From Nocardioides sp. Arc9.136 (lineage in GTDB: Bacteria > Actinomycetota > Actinomycetes > Propionibacteriales > Nocardioidaceae): a stretch of 64,000 nt of DNA. Positions 7,965 through 17,104 of this stretch are shown piece after piece. The translations under genes and the position numbers were made by a program. Every line of letters begins with the position of its first letter. Within the stretch, counting starts at the first letter, position 1. The stretch is from assembly GCF_030506255.1 (NCBI RefSeq), contig NZ_CP113431.1, positions 3,049,001 to 3,113,000 of the forward strand. The letters run 5' to 3'. The notes below the pieces were generated by a model, which ran no database searches, was not told the DNA's origin, and saw only the letters and a list, made by a program, of their open reading frames with translations.

Positions 7965-9314
7965 GTGCAGAACATCCTGGACGCCATCAGTGCCGGCCAG
8001 ACCGGTGACGCCACCAGCGAGGACTTCGCGAACCTGCAGCTGCCCGAGTCCTACCGCGCCGCGACGGTGCACAAGGACGAGGTCGACATGTTCGAGGGTC
8101 TCGCGTCCCGCGACAAGGACCCCCGCAAGTCCCTGCACGTCGAGGAGGTCGCCCTCCCCGAGCTCGGCCCCGGCGAGGCCCTCGTGGCCGTGATGGCCTC
8201 GGCGATCAACTACAACACCGTGTGGACCTCGATCTTCGAGCCGGTCTCCACCTTCGGGTTCCTCGAGCGCTACGGGCGGGTCTCGGAGCTGACCAAGCGC
8301 CACGACCTGCCCTACCACGTGGTCGGCTCCGACCTGGCCGGCGTCGTGCTCAAGACCGGCCCCGGCGTCACCGCGTGGAAGCCCGGCGCCGAGGTCGTCG
8401 CGCACTGCCTGTCGGTCGAGCTGGAGGACCCGGCCGGCCACGACGACTCGATGATGGACCCGCAGCAGCGGATCTGGGGCTTCGAGACGAACTTCGGCGG
8501 CCTGGCGCACATCGCCCTGGTCAAGTCCAACCAGCTGCTCGCCAAGCCCGCCCACCTGACGTGGGAGGAGGCCGCCTCGCCCGGTCTCGTCAACGCCACG
8601 GCGTACCGGCAGCTGGTCTCGAAGAACGCCGGGCAGATGAAGCAGGGCGACAACGTCCTCATCTGGGGCGCCTCCGGCGGTCTCGGTGGCTTCGCGACGC
8701 AGTACGCCCTCAACGGCGGCGCCAACCCGATCTGCGTGGTCTCGAACGAGGAGAAGGCCAAGATCGTCCGCTCGATGGGCGCGGAGATGGTCATCAACCG
8801 CTCCGAGGAGAACTGGCAGTTCTGGAACGAGGACAACACCCGGCAGAACCCCAAGGAGTGGCAGCGCCTCGGCAAGCGGATCCGTGAGCTCACCGGCGGC
8901 GAGGACATCGACATCGTCTTCGAGCACCCGGGCCGCGAGACCTTCGGCGCATCCGTCTACGTCACCCGCAAGGGCGGCACCATCACCACCTGCGCCTCGA
9001 CCACGGGCTTCATGCACGAGTACGACAACCGCTACCTGTGGATGAACCTCAAGCGGATCGTCTCCAGCCACTTCGCCAACTACCGCGAGGCGTACGAGGC
9101 CAACCGCCTCATCGCCCAGGGCAAGATCCACCCCACCCTGTCGAAGACCTACAACCTCGAGGACGTCGGCCAGGCCGCGCTCGACGTGCACCACAACAAG
9201 CACCAGGGCAAGGTCGGCGTCCTGTGCCTCGCCCCGGAGGAGGGTCTTGGCGTCCGCGACACCGAGATGCGCGCGAAGCACGAGACCGAGATCAACCGGT
9301 TCCGAGGGGTCTGA
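7965..9314 (+). CDS. ccr: Crotonyl-CoA carboxylase/reductase
   Basis: This 449-residue medium-chain dehydrogenase/reductase makes ethylmalonyl-CoA from crotonyl-CoA, CO2 and NADPH, the defining step of the ethylmalonyl-CoA pathway. The residues known to bind CO2 in this family are present: Asn84 in INYNTVW, Phe173-Glu174 in WGFETN, and His369 in SSHFANY. The nucleotide-binding WGASGGLGGFATQ follows the family pattern, and the length is standard. The GTG start at 7965 is preceded by AGGAG. It follows the epimerase on the same strand, has its own operator and ends in a strong hairpin. Ccr also supplies extender units for polyketides, but no polyketide genes are in this window. Confidence 0.96.
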   Translation: MQNILDAISAGQTGDATSEDFANLQLPESYRAATVHKDEVDMFEGLASRDKDPRKSLHVEEVALPELGPGEALVAVMASAINYNTVWTSIFEPVSTFGFLERYGRVSELTKRHDLPYHVVGSDLAGVVLKTGPGVTAWKPGAEVVAHCLSVELEDPAGHDDSMMDPQQRIWGFETNFGGLAHIALVKSNQLLAKPAHLTWEEAASPGLVNATAYRQLVSKNAGQMKQGDNVLIWGASGGLGGFATQYALNGGANPICVVSNEEKAKIVRSMGAEMVINRSEENWQFWNEDNTRQNPKEWQRLGKRIRELTGGEDIDIVFEHPGRETFGASVYVTRKGGTITTCASTTGFMHEYDNRYLWMNLKRIVSSHFANYREAYEANRLIAQGKIHPTLSKTYNLEDVGQAALDVHHNKHQGKVGVLCLAPEEGLGVRDTEMRAKHETEINRFRGV

Positions 9315-9345
9315 GACCTCCTTCGGAGCCCCCTCCTGAAGCCGT

Positions 9346-9378
9346 CACCCCGGCACCGGCGCGTCCGGTGCCGGGGTG
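9346..9378 (+). terminator. Terminator hairpin of ccr
   Basis: A perfect 13-bp stem (9346-9358 with 9366-9378) and a 7-base loop begins 32 bases after the ccr stop. It separates ccr from the coiled-coil protein gene that follows on the same strand. Confidence 0.75.
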
Positions 9379-9450
9379 CGGCGTCTCAGGTGGATCGTGG
9401 AAGATGGGGGCTCGGCCGTCACCACCGCGATCGACCAGAGGATGAAGCTG

Positions 9451-10689
9451 ATGAGCGACCAGGGTCTGTCCATCTTCAACAACGACCCGGAGCGCGAGCC
9501 CGCCGACGTGGAAACGACGGACGAGACCACCCAGGTGATGCCGGTGGTCCCGGCGGACGACGCGGCCGCCTCGCGGCCCACGCCCCCGGCACCCCAGGCG
9601 GCCCAGGCTCCCCAGCCCGGCCAGCGGACCCAGCAGCGCCCCGCCGTGACGCGGGCCCCGGCGGGCCGCCCGGCGACGCCGCCGCCCGCCCCCGTCGCCG
9701 CCGACTTCCCGGTCGTGCGGCGCGGTGGCTACGACCGCGACGCCGTCGACCAGCGCTTCCGCGGCCTGCTCGCCGACCAGGCCGAGCTGACCTCCCGCAT
9801 CGCCGAGGCCGAGCGCCGCGCCACCGACCTCGAGGCCCAGCTCGTCGCGGCCCGCGAGGAGCTGCGCGAGTACGAGCAGCCGTCGTACGCCGGCCTGGGC
9901 GGTCGCGCCTCCGCGATGCTCCGGCTCGCCGAGGAGGAGGCCGACGAGATCCGCGCGGTCGCGAGCCGCGACGCCACCGACATCCTCGAGCAGGCCAACC
10001 GCGACGCCAAGGCGATCCGCGCCGACGCCTCCCGCGAGGCCGAGGACATGCGCATGGTCCAGCTCAAGGAGCTCGACGAGATGCGCAGCCGCTCGATCGC
10101 CGACGCCGAGCAGGAGCGCGCGCTCGCGCGCGGCGAGGCCGAGGACCTGCTCGCGTCCGCCCGCCGGGAGGCCGACCAGCTGCGCCTGGCGGCCACCCAG
10201 GAGACCACCGAGATGCGCACCTCGGCGCAGCGCGAGGTCGAGCAGGCCCGTGCCGCCGCCGACCGGGAGGTCCAGGAGGCCCGCCGCGCCCTCGCAGTGG
10301 AGAAGGAGCGCCTCGCCCGCGAGGCCACCGACCACCACAACAACGCGACCGCGGAGACCCGACGACTCGTCGAGGAGGCCGAGGCCCGCGCCGCGGCCGC
10401 CGAGGAGCGGGCCCGCCAGGCGACGCAGCAGGCCTCCGAGCACCGGGCGACCGCCCAGTCGGAGTCCGAGGCCCTGCTCGCCCGGGTCCGCCGCGAGGCC
10501 GAGCAGATCGTCGCCTCGGCCCGCACCCAGGCCGAGTCGATCACCTCGACCGGGCACGCCGAGGCCGAGCGCGAGGCCGCTGCCGTGCGCGCCGAGCTCG
10601 ACCGCCTTACCAAGCGCCGGGACGCGATCGTCGCCCAGCTGGCCTCCCTGCGGGACGTCGTCGCCGGGTTCGGCGAGGACCAGTCGTGA
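9451..10689 (+). CDS. Long coiled-coil protein, DivIVA/Scy-like
   Basis: The 412-residue protein has a Pro/Ala-rich disordered N-terminus (about 20-95), a short DivIVA-like stretch (VRRGGYDRDAVDQRFRGLLA, about 104-123) and then almost uninterrupted heptad coiled coil to the C-terminus, rich in Ala, Glu, Arg and Gln. Actinobacterial proteins of this kind (Scy, FilP, DivIVA paralogues) form cytoskeletal assemblies at the cell pole or septum. The start at 9451 is supported by an AGAGG ribosome site nine bases upstream. It overlaps the next gene by four bases (GTGA). Confidence 0.75.
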   Translation: MSDQGLSIFNNDPEREPADVETTDETTQVMPVVPADDAAASRPTPPAPQAAQAPQPGQRTQQRPAVTRAPAGRPATPPPAPVAADFPVVRRGGYDRDAVDQRFRGLLADQAELTSRIAEAERRATDLEAQLVAAREELREYEQPSYAGLGGRASAMLRLAEEEADEIRAVASRDATDILEQANRDAKAIRADASREAEDMRMVQLKELDEMRSRSIADAEQERALARGEAEDLLASARREADQLRLAATQETTEMRTSAQREVEQARAAADREVQEARRALAVEKERLAREATDHHNNATAETRRLVEEAEARAAAAEERARQATQQASEHRATAQSESEALLARVRREAEQIVASARTQAESITSTGHAEAEREAAAVRAELDRLTKRRDAIVAQLASLRDVVAGFGEDQS

Positions 10690-11861
10690 CCCCAGGCCCC
10701 CAGGGGGTCACCGAGGAGGATGACGGGCGGGCCGCGCTGCGGGTCGACGAGCCGGAGGGGCCGCCGCCCGCGGCGCCCGCTGGCCACGCGGCTGACCAGG
10801 ACGAGGCCTACCTCGGCGAGCTCGGCGCGCCGCTGCGCCGCTCCCCGTTCGTCGTCGGCTTCTTCGGCGGGCTCGGCGTCTTCATCGCCTGGTGGCTCGG
10901 CGACCTCGTCGTCTCCATCGGACCGACGCTCATCCTCGTCGTGGTCTCGATGTTCCTCGCGGCCGGCCTGGACCCGGCGGTGCGGTTCTTCGAGAGCCGC
11001 GCCGGCCTGCGCCGCTCCTGGGCTGTGCTCGTGGTGATCATCGGCGTCATCGCCGCGCTGTCGCTCTTCGTCGTCGCGATCGTGCCGGTGATCAGCGACC
11101 AGGTCGCCTCCCTGAGCAGGAACGCCCCCGACTGGCTCGACAGCCTGCAGGAGAACAGGCGGGTCCAGGAGCTCGACGAGAAGTACGGCGTGATCGACAA
11201 GGTCCGCGAGTACGTCGCCGCCGGCGACTACGCCAGCGGCATCTTCGGCGGCGTCCTCGGCGTCGGCCTGGCGGTGCTCTCCGCGCTCGCCAACACCTTC
11301 ATCGTCACGGTCCTGACGCTCTACTTCCTCTCCTCGCTCAAGACCACGAAGGGCGCTCTCTACCGCCTGGCCCCCGCCTCGCGCCGCGAGCGGGTCACGC
11401 GGCTCGGCGACCGTGTCATCGAGGGCGTCGGCGGCTACGTCTCCGGTGCCTTCATCGTCGCCCTCTGCGCCGGCCTGTCCTCGCTGGTCTTCCTGTTCGT
11501 CGTCGGGCTGGGCGAGTACGCCGTGGCGCTGGCGTTCGTCGTGGCCCTGCTCGACGTCATCCCGATGATCGGCGCGACCATCGGCGCGGTGCTCGTGACC
11601 GCCATCGGCTTCGCCACGGAGCCCAAGATCGGCATCGCCTGCGCGATCTTCTACCTCATCTACCAGCAGGCCGAGAACTACCTGATCTACCCGCGCGTGA
11701 TGTCGCGGGCGGTCGACGTCCCCGGTGCGGTCACCGTGATCGCGGCGCTGGTGGGGGCCGCGCTCCTCGGCGTCGTGGGCGCCCTGCTCGCGATCCCGAC
11801 CGCCGCCGCCATCCTGATGCTGACCCGCGAGGTCGTCGTCCGGCGGCAGGACGCCCGCTAG
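10686..11861 (+). CDS. AI-2E family (PerM/TqsA-type) membrane permease
   Basis: The 391-residue protein has a charged N-terminal tail and about eight membrane helices, with the family pattern of two helix pairs, a soluble loop (about 135-180; DWLDSLQENRRVQEL) and a C-terminal group containing DVIPMIGATIGAV and YLIYPRVMSRAV. AI-2E-family permeases export small molecules or act as ion antiporters; the substrate here is unknown. The GTG start overlaps the stop of the coiled-coil gene, so the two are translationally coupled. Confidence 0.88.
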   Translation: MTPGPQGVTEEDDGRAALRVDEPEGPPPAAPAGHAADQDEAYLGELGAPLRRSPFVVGFFGGLGVFIAWWLGDLVVSIGPTLILVVVSMFLAAGLDPAVRFFESRAGLRRSWAVLVVIIGVIAALSLFVVAIVPVISDQVASLSRNAPDWLDSLQENRRVQELDEKYGVIDKVREYVAAGDYASGIFGGVLGVGLAVLSALANTFIVTVLTLYFLSSLKTTKGALYRLAPASRRERVTRLGDRVIEGVGGYVSGAFIVALCAGLSSLVFLFVVGLGEYAVALAFVVALLDVIPMIGATIGAVLVTAIGFATEPKIGIACAIFYLIYQQAENYLIYPRVMSRAVDVPGAVTVIAALVGAALLGVVGALLAIPTAAAILMLTREVVVRRQDAR

Positions 11862-11874
11862 GCCGGTCCCCCGG

Positions 11875-12843
11875 TCACGCGGGGGTGGGCTCGGCGCGGA
11901 CGGTCTGCCGCTCCCCCAGCTTGACCCCCACGACGCCGGCGAGGACGAGCAGTCCGCCGACGAGCTGCACGGGACGCGGGAGCTGGTCGAGCAGCAGCCA
12001 GGCGAAGAGCACGCCCGCGACCACCTCGAGCAGCGCCACGAACGACGCCAGCCGCGAGCCGAGGCGCCGGCCCGCGGCGATGCCGGTGCAGTAGGCCACC
12101 GCCGCGGTGACGACGCCCAGCAGCAGCAGCGGCGCCCACCAGGCCACCTCGCTGTCGGCGTAGGTGACCACGTCGGTGCTGGCCCGCATGGGCAGCACGC
12201 CGACGAGCCCCAGGACGCCGAGCACGAGGGTGCCGACGACGAGGCCGCCGGCCGCGAGCGCCAGCGGCGGCAGGCCGGTCGAGGCGTCCGCGGAGATGAG
12301 GAAGTACGACGCCGCGCCGACCATCGCCGCCAGTGACCACGCCACGCCGACCGGGCTGAGGTCGGCGCCCGAGAGCAGGTCCAGGACGAGCACCAGCCCG
12401 AGGGCGGCGACGCCCGCGCCGGCCAGCGTGAGCGGACCGGGCCGCTGCCCGTGCCGCAGCCAGAGCCACACGACGACCGCGGCGGGCGCGGTGTACTCGA
12501 TCAGCAGGGCCGGCCCGACCTGCATGTGCTGGACGGCCGAGAAGTAGCAGAACTGCGCCCCCGCGACGGCCAGCGCGCCGTACAGCACGATCGTGGCGGC
12601 GTTGCGGCGCAGCACCTCCCAGCGCCCCTCGAGCGCCCACAGCCCCAGCGGGAGGACGACGAGCGCGGCCACGCCCACGCGGACCAGGACCGTGGCCCCC
12701 GCGGACCAGCCGGCGTCGAGCAGCCCGCTCGCCAGCGCGCCGGAGAGTCCGAAACTCAGCGCCGAGACCACCGCGAACGACAGGCCGCCGGCCAGCCGGG
12801 TGCCGCTCGCGACGAGGGGCGTGTCATTGGTCAAAGCGCTCAT
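11875..12843 (-). CDS. EamA/DMT family transporter
   Basis: This 322-residue protein has ten predicted membrane helices in two EamA repeats, for example LVRVGVAALVVLPLGLWAL and then YTAPAAVVVWLWLRHGQRP. Family members usually export amino acids or metabolites. The ATG at 12843 was chosen because it leaves a 39-base gap to the divergent CGNR regulator; an upstream in-frame ATG at 12897 would run into that gene. The pairing with a CGNR regulator suggests that regulator controls it. Confidence 0.88.
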   Translation of the reverse strand: MSALTNDTPLVASGTRLAGGLSFAVVSALSFGLSGALASGLLDAGWSAGATVLVRVGVAALVVLPLGLWALEGRWEVLRRNAATIVLYGALAVAGAQFCYFSAVQHMQVGPALLIEYTAPAAVVVWLWLRHGQRPGPLTLAGAGVAALGLVLVLDLLSGADLSPVGVAWSLAAMVGAASYFLISADASTGLPPLALAAGGLVVGTLVLGVLGLVGVLPMRASTDVVTYADSEVAWWAPLLLLGVVTAAVAYCTGIAAGRRLGSRLASFVALLEVVAGVLFAWLLLDQLPRPVQLVGGLLVLAGVVGVKLGERQTVRAEPTPA

Positions 12844-12870
12844 GACCCATGACGCTACGTGCGCCGCTGG

Positions 12871-12876
12871 TAATCT
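12871..12876 (+). promoter_or_regulatory. -10 element of a leaderless promoter
   Basis: TAATCT lies 6 bases before the GTG start of the CGNR-zinc-finger gene, so the transcript would begin at or next to the start codon. There is no Shine-Dalgarno before this GTG, which agrees with leaderless translation. Confidence 0.5.
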
Positions 12877-12882
12877 GTCAAC

Positions 12883-13422
12883 GTGGTTTTCGCTCATGAC
12901 ACCGAGACCTCACTGATCGCGGCGGTCACCCTCGTCAACACCGCCGAGCCGCCGGACACGCTGGAGACCGTGGCCGAGCTCGACGCGTTCTACGAGCGGT
13001 TCGAGTACACCGGTCGGCACGAGCGCACCCGTGCCGAGCTGGAACAGGTCCGGGCCCTGCGGCCGACGCTGCGCGAGCTGCTCACCGCCGACCGGGACAC
13101 CGCCGCCGACCTGGTCAACTCGATGCTGGCCGACGCGCGTGCCCTCCCCCGGCTCGTGCGCCACGACCGGTTCGACTGGCACCTGCACGCGATCACCTCG
13201 GACGCACCACTGGTCGCCCGGATCACCGTCGAGACCGCGATGGCGATGGTCGACGTCATCCGCGCCGACGACCTGGGCCGGCTCGGCGTCTGCGCCGACG
13301 ACGGGTGCGGCGGGCTCGTGCTGGACCTCTCGCGCAACCGCTCGCGCCGCTTCTGCTCGACCGCGTGCGGCAACCGCAACGCCGTGGCGGCCTACCGCGC
13401 CCGCCAGGCCGCCGACGGCTGA
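12883..13422 (+). CDS. CGNR zinc-finger (ABATE domain) regulator
   Basis: The 179-residue protein has an ABATE-type N-terminal domain (about 1-125) and a C-terminal CGNR zinc finger: Cys-x4-Cys in GVCADDGCGG, then RRFCSTACGNRNAVAAYRAR. These proteins are thought to be stress-related DNA-binding regulators. It is transcribed divergently from the EamA transporter with a very short shared region, the usual layout for a local regulator. Start is GTG, probably leaderless. Confidence 0.88.
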   Translation: MVFAHDTETSLIAAVTLVNTAEPPDTLETVAELDAFYERFEYTGRHERTRAELEQVRALRPTLRELLTADRDTAADLVNSMLADARALPRLVRHDRFDWHLHAITSDAPLVARITVETAMAMVDVIRADDLGRLGVCADDGCGGLVLDLSRNRSRRFCSTACGNRNAVAAYRARQAADG

Positions 13423-13450
13423 CCGCGGGACCCGGCGACGACGGCCGGGG

Positions 13451-14254
13451 TCAGCAGAAGCGCCGGACGCCCTTCGGGCTCACGTCGAGGTCGCGGAGCA
13501 CCATCGGGAGCCGGTCGCCCCACTGGCGGCAGCCGCGGCGGAAGTCCTGGCGGCGGTACTCGACCGCCACGACCCGCCGGCCGTACGCCGCGACGTACGC
13601 GCCGCACTCGCGGTAGCGCGAGCACTCCTCCGTCACGGCGAAGTCGAAGCCGATCCGGCTCCCGTCGAGGCCGGCCAGGTTCTTCTGCCCGACCGCGAGG
13701 CCGGCCTCGTGCGCCTCGGCGACCACCAGGCGCGCGTAGGCGAGCGCCTGCCGCCGGCTCAGCAGGCCGCCGCTGCGGGTGAAGGAGTCGAGGTTGTCGT
13801 ACTCGACCGCCTCGTAGCCGTCCGCAGCGCACCGGTCCACCCAGCGGCCGACGATCCGCGCGAGCGCCGCGCGCTTGGCCCCGGTCCGCAGGTCCAGCAG
13901 CCACTCGCCCCAGGCCTCGTCGACGACCGGCTCGCCCTTCGAGCGGAGCACGAGGTGCATCCGCTTCTTCCACGACCGGTGCTCGTCGGGCTGGGTCTGG
14001 AAGGCGTTGACGTAGCAGACGTCGTAGCGCCCGGCGGGCTCGGCACGGCGGTCGCGCACCACGATCCCCACGCGCGCGGGGACCGGTCGTGCCCCGCCGA
14101 GCTGGTAGTCGGCGTCCGTGCCGACCGGGAGCGGGGCGATGTCCGGAGCCGCCTCCGGGGACGGGGCGGGAGCCGGGTCGGGAGCCGCCGCGGCCGGGCC
14201 GGTCAGGAGCGCGAGCCCGAGCGCGAGGGCGAGCAGCCGCAGGAGGATCGTCAC
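13451..14254 (-). CDS. Secreted endo-alpha-1,4-polygalactosaminidase-like (GH114 / TM1410-fold) protein
   Basis: The 267-residue product begins with a signal peptide (VTILLRLLALALGLALLTGPAAAA) and a Pro/Ala linker. The mature part has GRYDVCYVNAFQTQ, YEAVEYDNLDS and GLAVGQKNLAG, the barrel motifs of the GH114 family, with acidic Glu/Asp in the EYDNLD loop. Members cleave galactosamine-containing polysaccharides, but many actinobacterial ones are untested. The GTG start at 14254 lies 6 bases after the stop of the preceding membrane protein gene. The last six residues contain a Cys. Confidence 0.72.
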   Translation of the reverse strand: MTILLRLLALALGLALLTGPAAAAPDPAPAPSPEAAPDIAPLPVGTDADYQLGGARPVPARVGIVVRDRRAEPAGRYDVCYVNAFQTQPDEHRSWKKRMHLVLRSKGEPVVDEAWGEWLLDLRTGAKRAALARIVGRWVDRCAADGYEAVEYDNLDSFTRSGGLLSRRQALAYARLVVAEAHEAGLAVGQKNLAGLDGSRIGFDFAVTEECSRYRECGAYVAAYGRRVVAVEYRRQDFRRGCRQWGDRLPMVLRDLDVSPKGVRRFC

Positions 14255-14259
14255 GGCGC

Positions 14260-15018
14260 TCAGAAGTCGAAGCCGTCGAACATGTCGCCGATGCCGTCGC
14301 CGATCGAGCCGAGGCCCTCGCCGAGCCCCTCCCCGATCTCGCCCAGCGCGTCGAAGCCGCCGAACGCGCCGAACATCAGGCCCATGAACATGAAGTCCAT
14401 CGCGGCGAAGCTGCCGAAGTAGCCGGCGGCGTAGGGCTGGTAGGCCCGCCCGCCCTGCCAGTACGGCACGCGCTGGCAGCCGACCATGACCTGACGGATG
14501 TCGGGGGCGGCACCGACCTTGACCCGCTCCGCGTCGAGCGCGCAGGCCGGCACGTCGCGCCGGGCGCCGCCGGGCGGGGTCCACGGCACGTCCTCGACCG
14601 ACAGCCCGTGGCGGGGGTCGAAGAAGCACGGCGGCCGCCGCGCCGGGAGCGGCTCACCGGCCACCCGCGCGCGGACGCACGCCATGGCGTACTTGCCGTC
14701 CTCGAGGATCTCGGTCACGTGCTTGATGTCCTCGGGCCGGGTCAGCCGGTCGGCCGCGGTCTTGGCGGCCTCGTAGGAGTCCAGCGCACGCTGGTAGTCC
14801 GAACGGGCACCCGCGTCGAGCGGCTGCCCGGCCAGGTCGGCGTCGAGCTCCTGCAGCTCCACGCCGAGCGCGGTGATGTCCTCGGAGGCCAGCTTCCGGA
14901 CCGGCTCGAGCTCGGCCTGCTGCCGCTCGAGCTCGCGGGCCTGCTTGCGCCGGCTCGAGACGCCCACGGCGACGAGCACCACCGCGAGCAGGACGAGGAT
15001 GACCAGCAACTCTGCCAT
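14260..15018 (-). CDS. Membrane-anchored protein of unknown function
   Basis: The 252-residue protein has one N-terminal membrane helix (LLVILVLLAVVLVAVGVSS), a charged helical part (about 24-90), a central region with four spaced Cys and a C-terminal Gly/Phe/Met-rich tail (about 190-252). The helical part looks like a short coiled coil. I do not recognise the family. It sits 6 bases before the secreted GH114-like gene on the same strand, so the two may act together at the cell surface. Confidence 0.75.
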   Translation of the reverse strand: MAELLVILVLLAVVLVAVGVSSRRKQARELERQQAELEPVRKLASEDITALGVELQELDADLAGQPLDAGARSDYQRALDSYEAAKTAADRLTRPEDIKHVTEILEDGKYAMACVRARVAGEPLPARRPPCFFDPRHGLSVEDVPWTPPGGARRDVPACALDAERVKVGAAPDIRQVMVGCQRVPYWQGGRAYQPYAAGYFGSFAAMDFMFMGLMFGAFGGFDALGEIGEGLGEGLGSIGDGIGDMFDGFDF

Positions 15019-15049
15019 GACCCCAGCCTACGTACTCCGCGGTCGCGGC

Positions 15050-16543
15050 TCAGGCCGGCGCCGGGGCGGCGCGGTCCTCCTCCGTCCCACCGGGCTGCGG
15101 CTCGTCGTCGTCGGCCGTGAGCGGCTGGGCGATGCTCTCCAGGGACTTGCCCTCGGCGCGCACGCCGAGGAAGGCCTCGACGATGCCGCCGGCGATCATC
15201 AGCGCCGCGCCGATGAAGTAGCCGATGGCGATCTTGGTGATGTCGCCGCTGTCGGAGGCGCGCTCGATCAGCCAGCCGAAGAGCAGCGGGCCGGAGATGC
15301 CGCCGGCGGCGGTGCCGATGGCGTAGAAGAACGCGATGCACAGCGCGCGCGTCTCCATCGGGAACACCTCGCTGGCCGTGAGGTACGCCGCGCTGGCCCC
15401 GGCGGAGGCGAAGAAGAAGATGATCGCGCCCATCAGCGTCAGCGTGGTGGCGGTGAACCCGTCGAGGAAGAAGCCGGTCACGCCCAGCAGCACGCCCGAG
15501 AGCACGTAGGTGAACGTGATCATCTGGACCCGGCCGATCGAGTCGAACAGCGGGCTGAGCGCCAGTGCGCCGACGAAGTTGCTGACCGCGAAGATCGCGA
15601 GGTACCACCCGGTCTGCTCGACGTCGAGGAACGTGGTCAGGGTGTCGCCGTAGGTGAAGAAGAAGGCGTTGTAGAGGAACGCCTGGCCCACGAAGAGCGA
15701 GAAGCAGACGATCGTGCGCTTCGGGTAGAGCGTGAACACCGTGCGGGCGATCAGGCCCATGCCGATCGACTTCCGCTGCCGGATGGTGATCGTCTCCGAG
15801 ACCGGGTCGAGCCGCTTCCCGCTCTCCTCCTCGACGGTGTGCTCGATGCCGCGGACGATGTCCTCGGCCTCGTCCTCGCGTCCGTGGATGAACAGCCAGC
15901 GGGGGCTCTCGGGCACGTGCCGCCGGACGACGAGGATGCCGACGGCCAGGATGCCGCCGAGCCCGAAGGCCAGCCGCCAGCCCCACTGGGCGTCGATCAC
16001 GTTGGGGTCGAGCAGCGGGATGGTGAGCAGCGACCCGCCGGCCGCGCCGATCCAGAAGGAGCCGTTGATGGCGACGTCGACCCGGCCGCGGTACGGCGCC
16101 GGGATCAGCTCGTCGATGGCGGAGTTGATGGCGGCGTACTCCCCGCCGATGCCGGTCCCGGTGAAGAACCGGGCGATGAAGTACCACAGCGGGTTCGGCG
16201 CGAACGCCGTCGCGACCGTCGCGACGGTGTAGACCGCCAGGGTCAGCAGGAACAGCTTCTTGCGACCCAGCCGGTCGGTGAGCTGGCCGAAGAACAGGGC
16301 GCCGAGGCAGGCACCGGCGACGTACACCGCGCCCGCCAGGCCGACGTCGAAGTTGCTGAGCCCCAGGCCGGTGTCACCGTCCTTGAGGGCGTCGGACATC
16401 GACCCGACGATCGTGACCTCGAGCCCGTCGAGGATCCACACGGTGCCCAGGCCGATGACGACCATCCAGTGCCACCGGGCCCACGGGAGCCGGTCGAGAC
16501 GCGCGGGGATGTCGGTGGTGATCCGACCGGTTTCGACTGCCAT
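15050..16543 (-). CDS. MFS transporter, sugar-porter/metabolite-H+ symporter type
   Basis: The 497-residue protein has twelve membrane helices with MFS signatures: GQLTDRLGRKKLF after helix 2, GTGIGGEYAAINSAIDELIP in helix 4-5, and RRHVPESPRWLFIHGRE. The PESPRWL stretch is typical of sugar and aromatic-acid symporters. The C-terminal tail is acidic and cytoplasmic. The ATG at 16543 was preferred; another in-frame start at 16561 would leave only 14 bases to the divergent gene. Substrate unknown. Confidence 0.87.
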   Translation of the reverse strand: MAVETGRITTDIPARLDRLPWARWHWMVVIGLGTVWILDGLEVTIVGSMSDALKDGDTGLGLSNFDVGLAGAVYVAGACLGALFFGQLTDRLGRKKLFLLTLAVYTVATVATAFAPNPLWYFIARFFTGTGIGGEYAAINSAIDELIPAPYRGRVDVAINGSFWIGAAGGSLLTIPLLDPNVIDAQWGWRLAFGLGGILAVGILVVRRHVPESPRWLFIHGREDEAEDIVRGIEHTVEEESGKRLDPVSETITIRQRKSIGMGLIARTVFTLYPKRTIVCFSLFVGQAFLYNAFFFTYGDTLTTFLDVEQTGWYLAIFAVSNFVGALALSPLFDSIGRVQMITFTYVLSGVLLGVTGFFLDGFTATTLTLMGAIIFFFASAGASAAYLTASEVFPMETRALCIAFFYAIGTAAGGISGPLLFGWLIERASDSGDITKIAIGYFIGAALMIAGGIVEAFLGVRAEGKSLESIAQPLTADDDEPQPGGTEEDRAAPAPA

Positions 16544-16575
16544 GCCGCCGCATGTACCCATGGCACGATCGCTGC

Positions 16576-17103
16576 ATGAACGACCTCACGGAGCCAGGAG
16601 TTCCCGCCGGCCGGACAAGGTTGGAGGTGGACCGGCTGGTCGCGGCGACCCCGCCCGAGGTCTTCTCGGTCCTGTGCGACCCGCAGGGGCACGTCGCGAT
16701 CGACTCCTCGGGCATGCTGCAGGGCGCGACCGGGGAGCCGGTGCGCGCCGCGGGTGACACGTTCGTCGTGCACATGGACCGCGAGGCGCTCGACGACCTC
16801 CCCGAGATGGGGCGGTACGACGTCACCGTCACGATCCGCGACCTGGTCCCGGACCGGCACGTCTCGTGGACGGTCCTGGGCCGGGTGCGGCCTCAGATCG
16901 GGCACGTCTACGGCTACCTGCTCGAGCCCGCCGAGCTCCCCGACGGGACCGCCGGCACCCGCGCCACGTCGTACTACGACTGGAGCGACATCCACCCCGA
17001 CTGGCGGGCGGCCGGCATCTTCCCCGTCATCTCCGAGGCGGCGCTGCGGGCCACCCTGGGCATCCTCGACCGCACCGTCCGCCGCGGCTACCCGAGGGGC
17101 TGA
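16576..17103 (+). CDS. SRPBCC (START-like) family protein
   Basis: This 175-residue protein fits the polyketide-cyclase/START-like ligand-binding fold: LEVDRLVAATPPEVFSVLCD at the N-terminus, a beta-rich middle and a long C-terminal helix (AALRATLGILDRTVRRG). Such proteins bind hydrophobic ligands; none can be named here. It is divergent from the MFS transporter and followed one base later by the next gene, so those two probably form an operon. Confidence 0.8.
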   Translation: MNDLTEPGVPAGRTRLEVDRLVAATPPEVFSVLCDPQGHVAIDSSGMLQGATGEPVRAAGDTFVVHMDREALDDLPEMGRYDVTVTIRDLVPDRHVSWTVLGRVRPQIGHVYGYLLEPAELPDGTAGTRATSYYDWSDIHPDWRAAGIFPVISEAALRATLGILDRTVRRGYPRG

Positions 17104-17104
17104 C

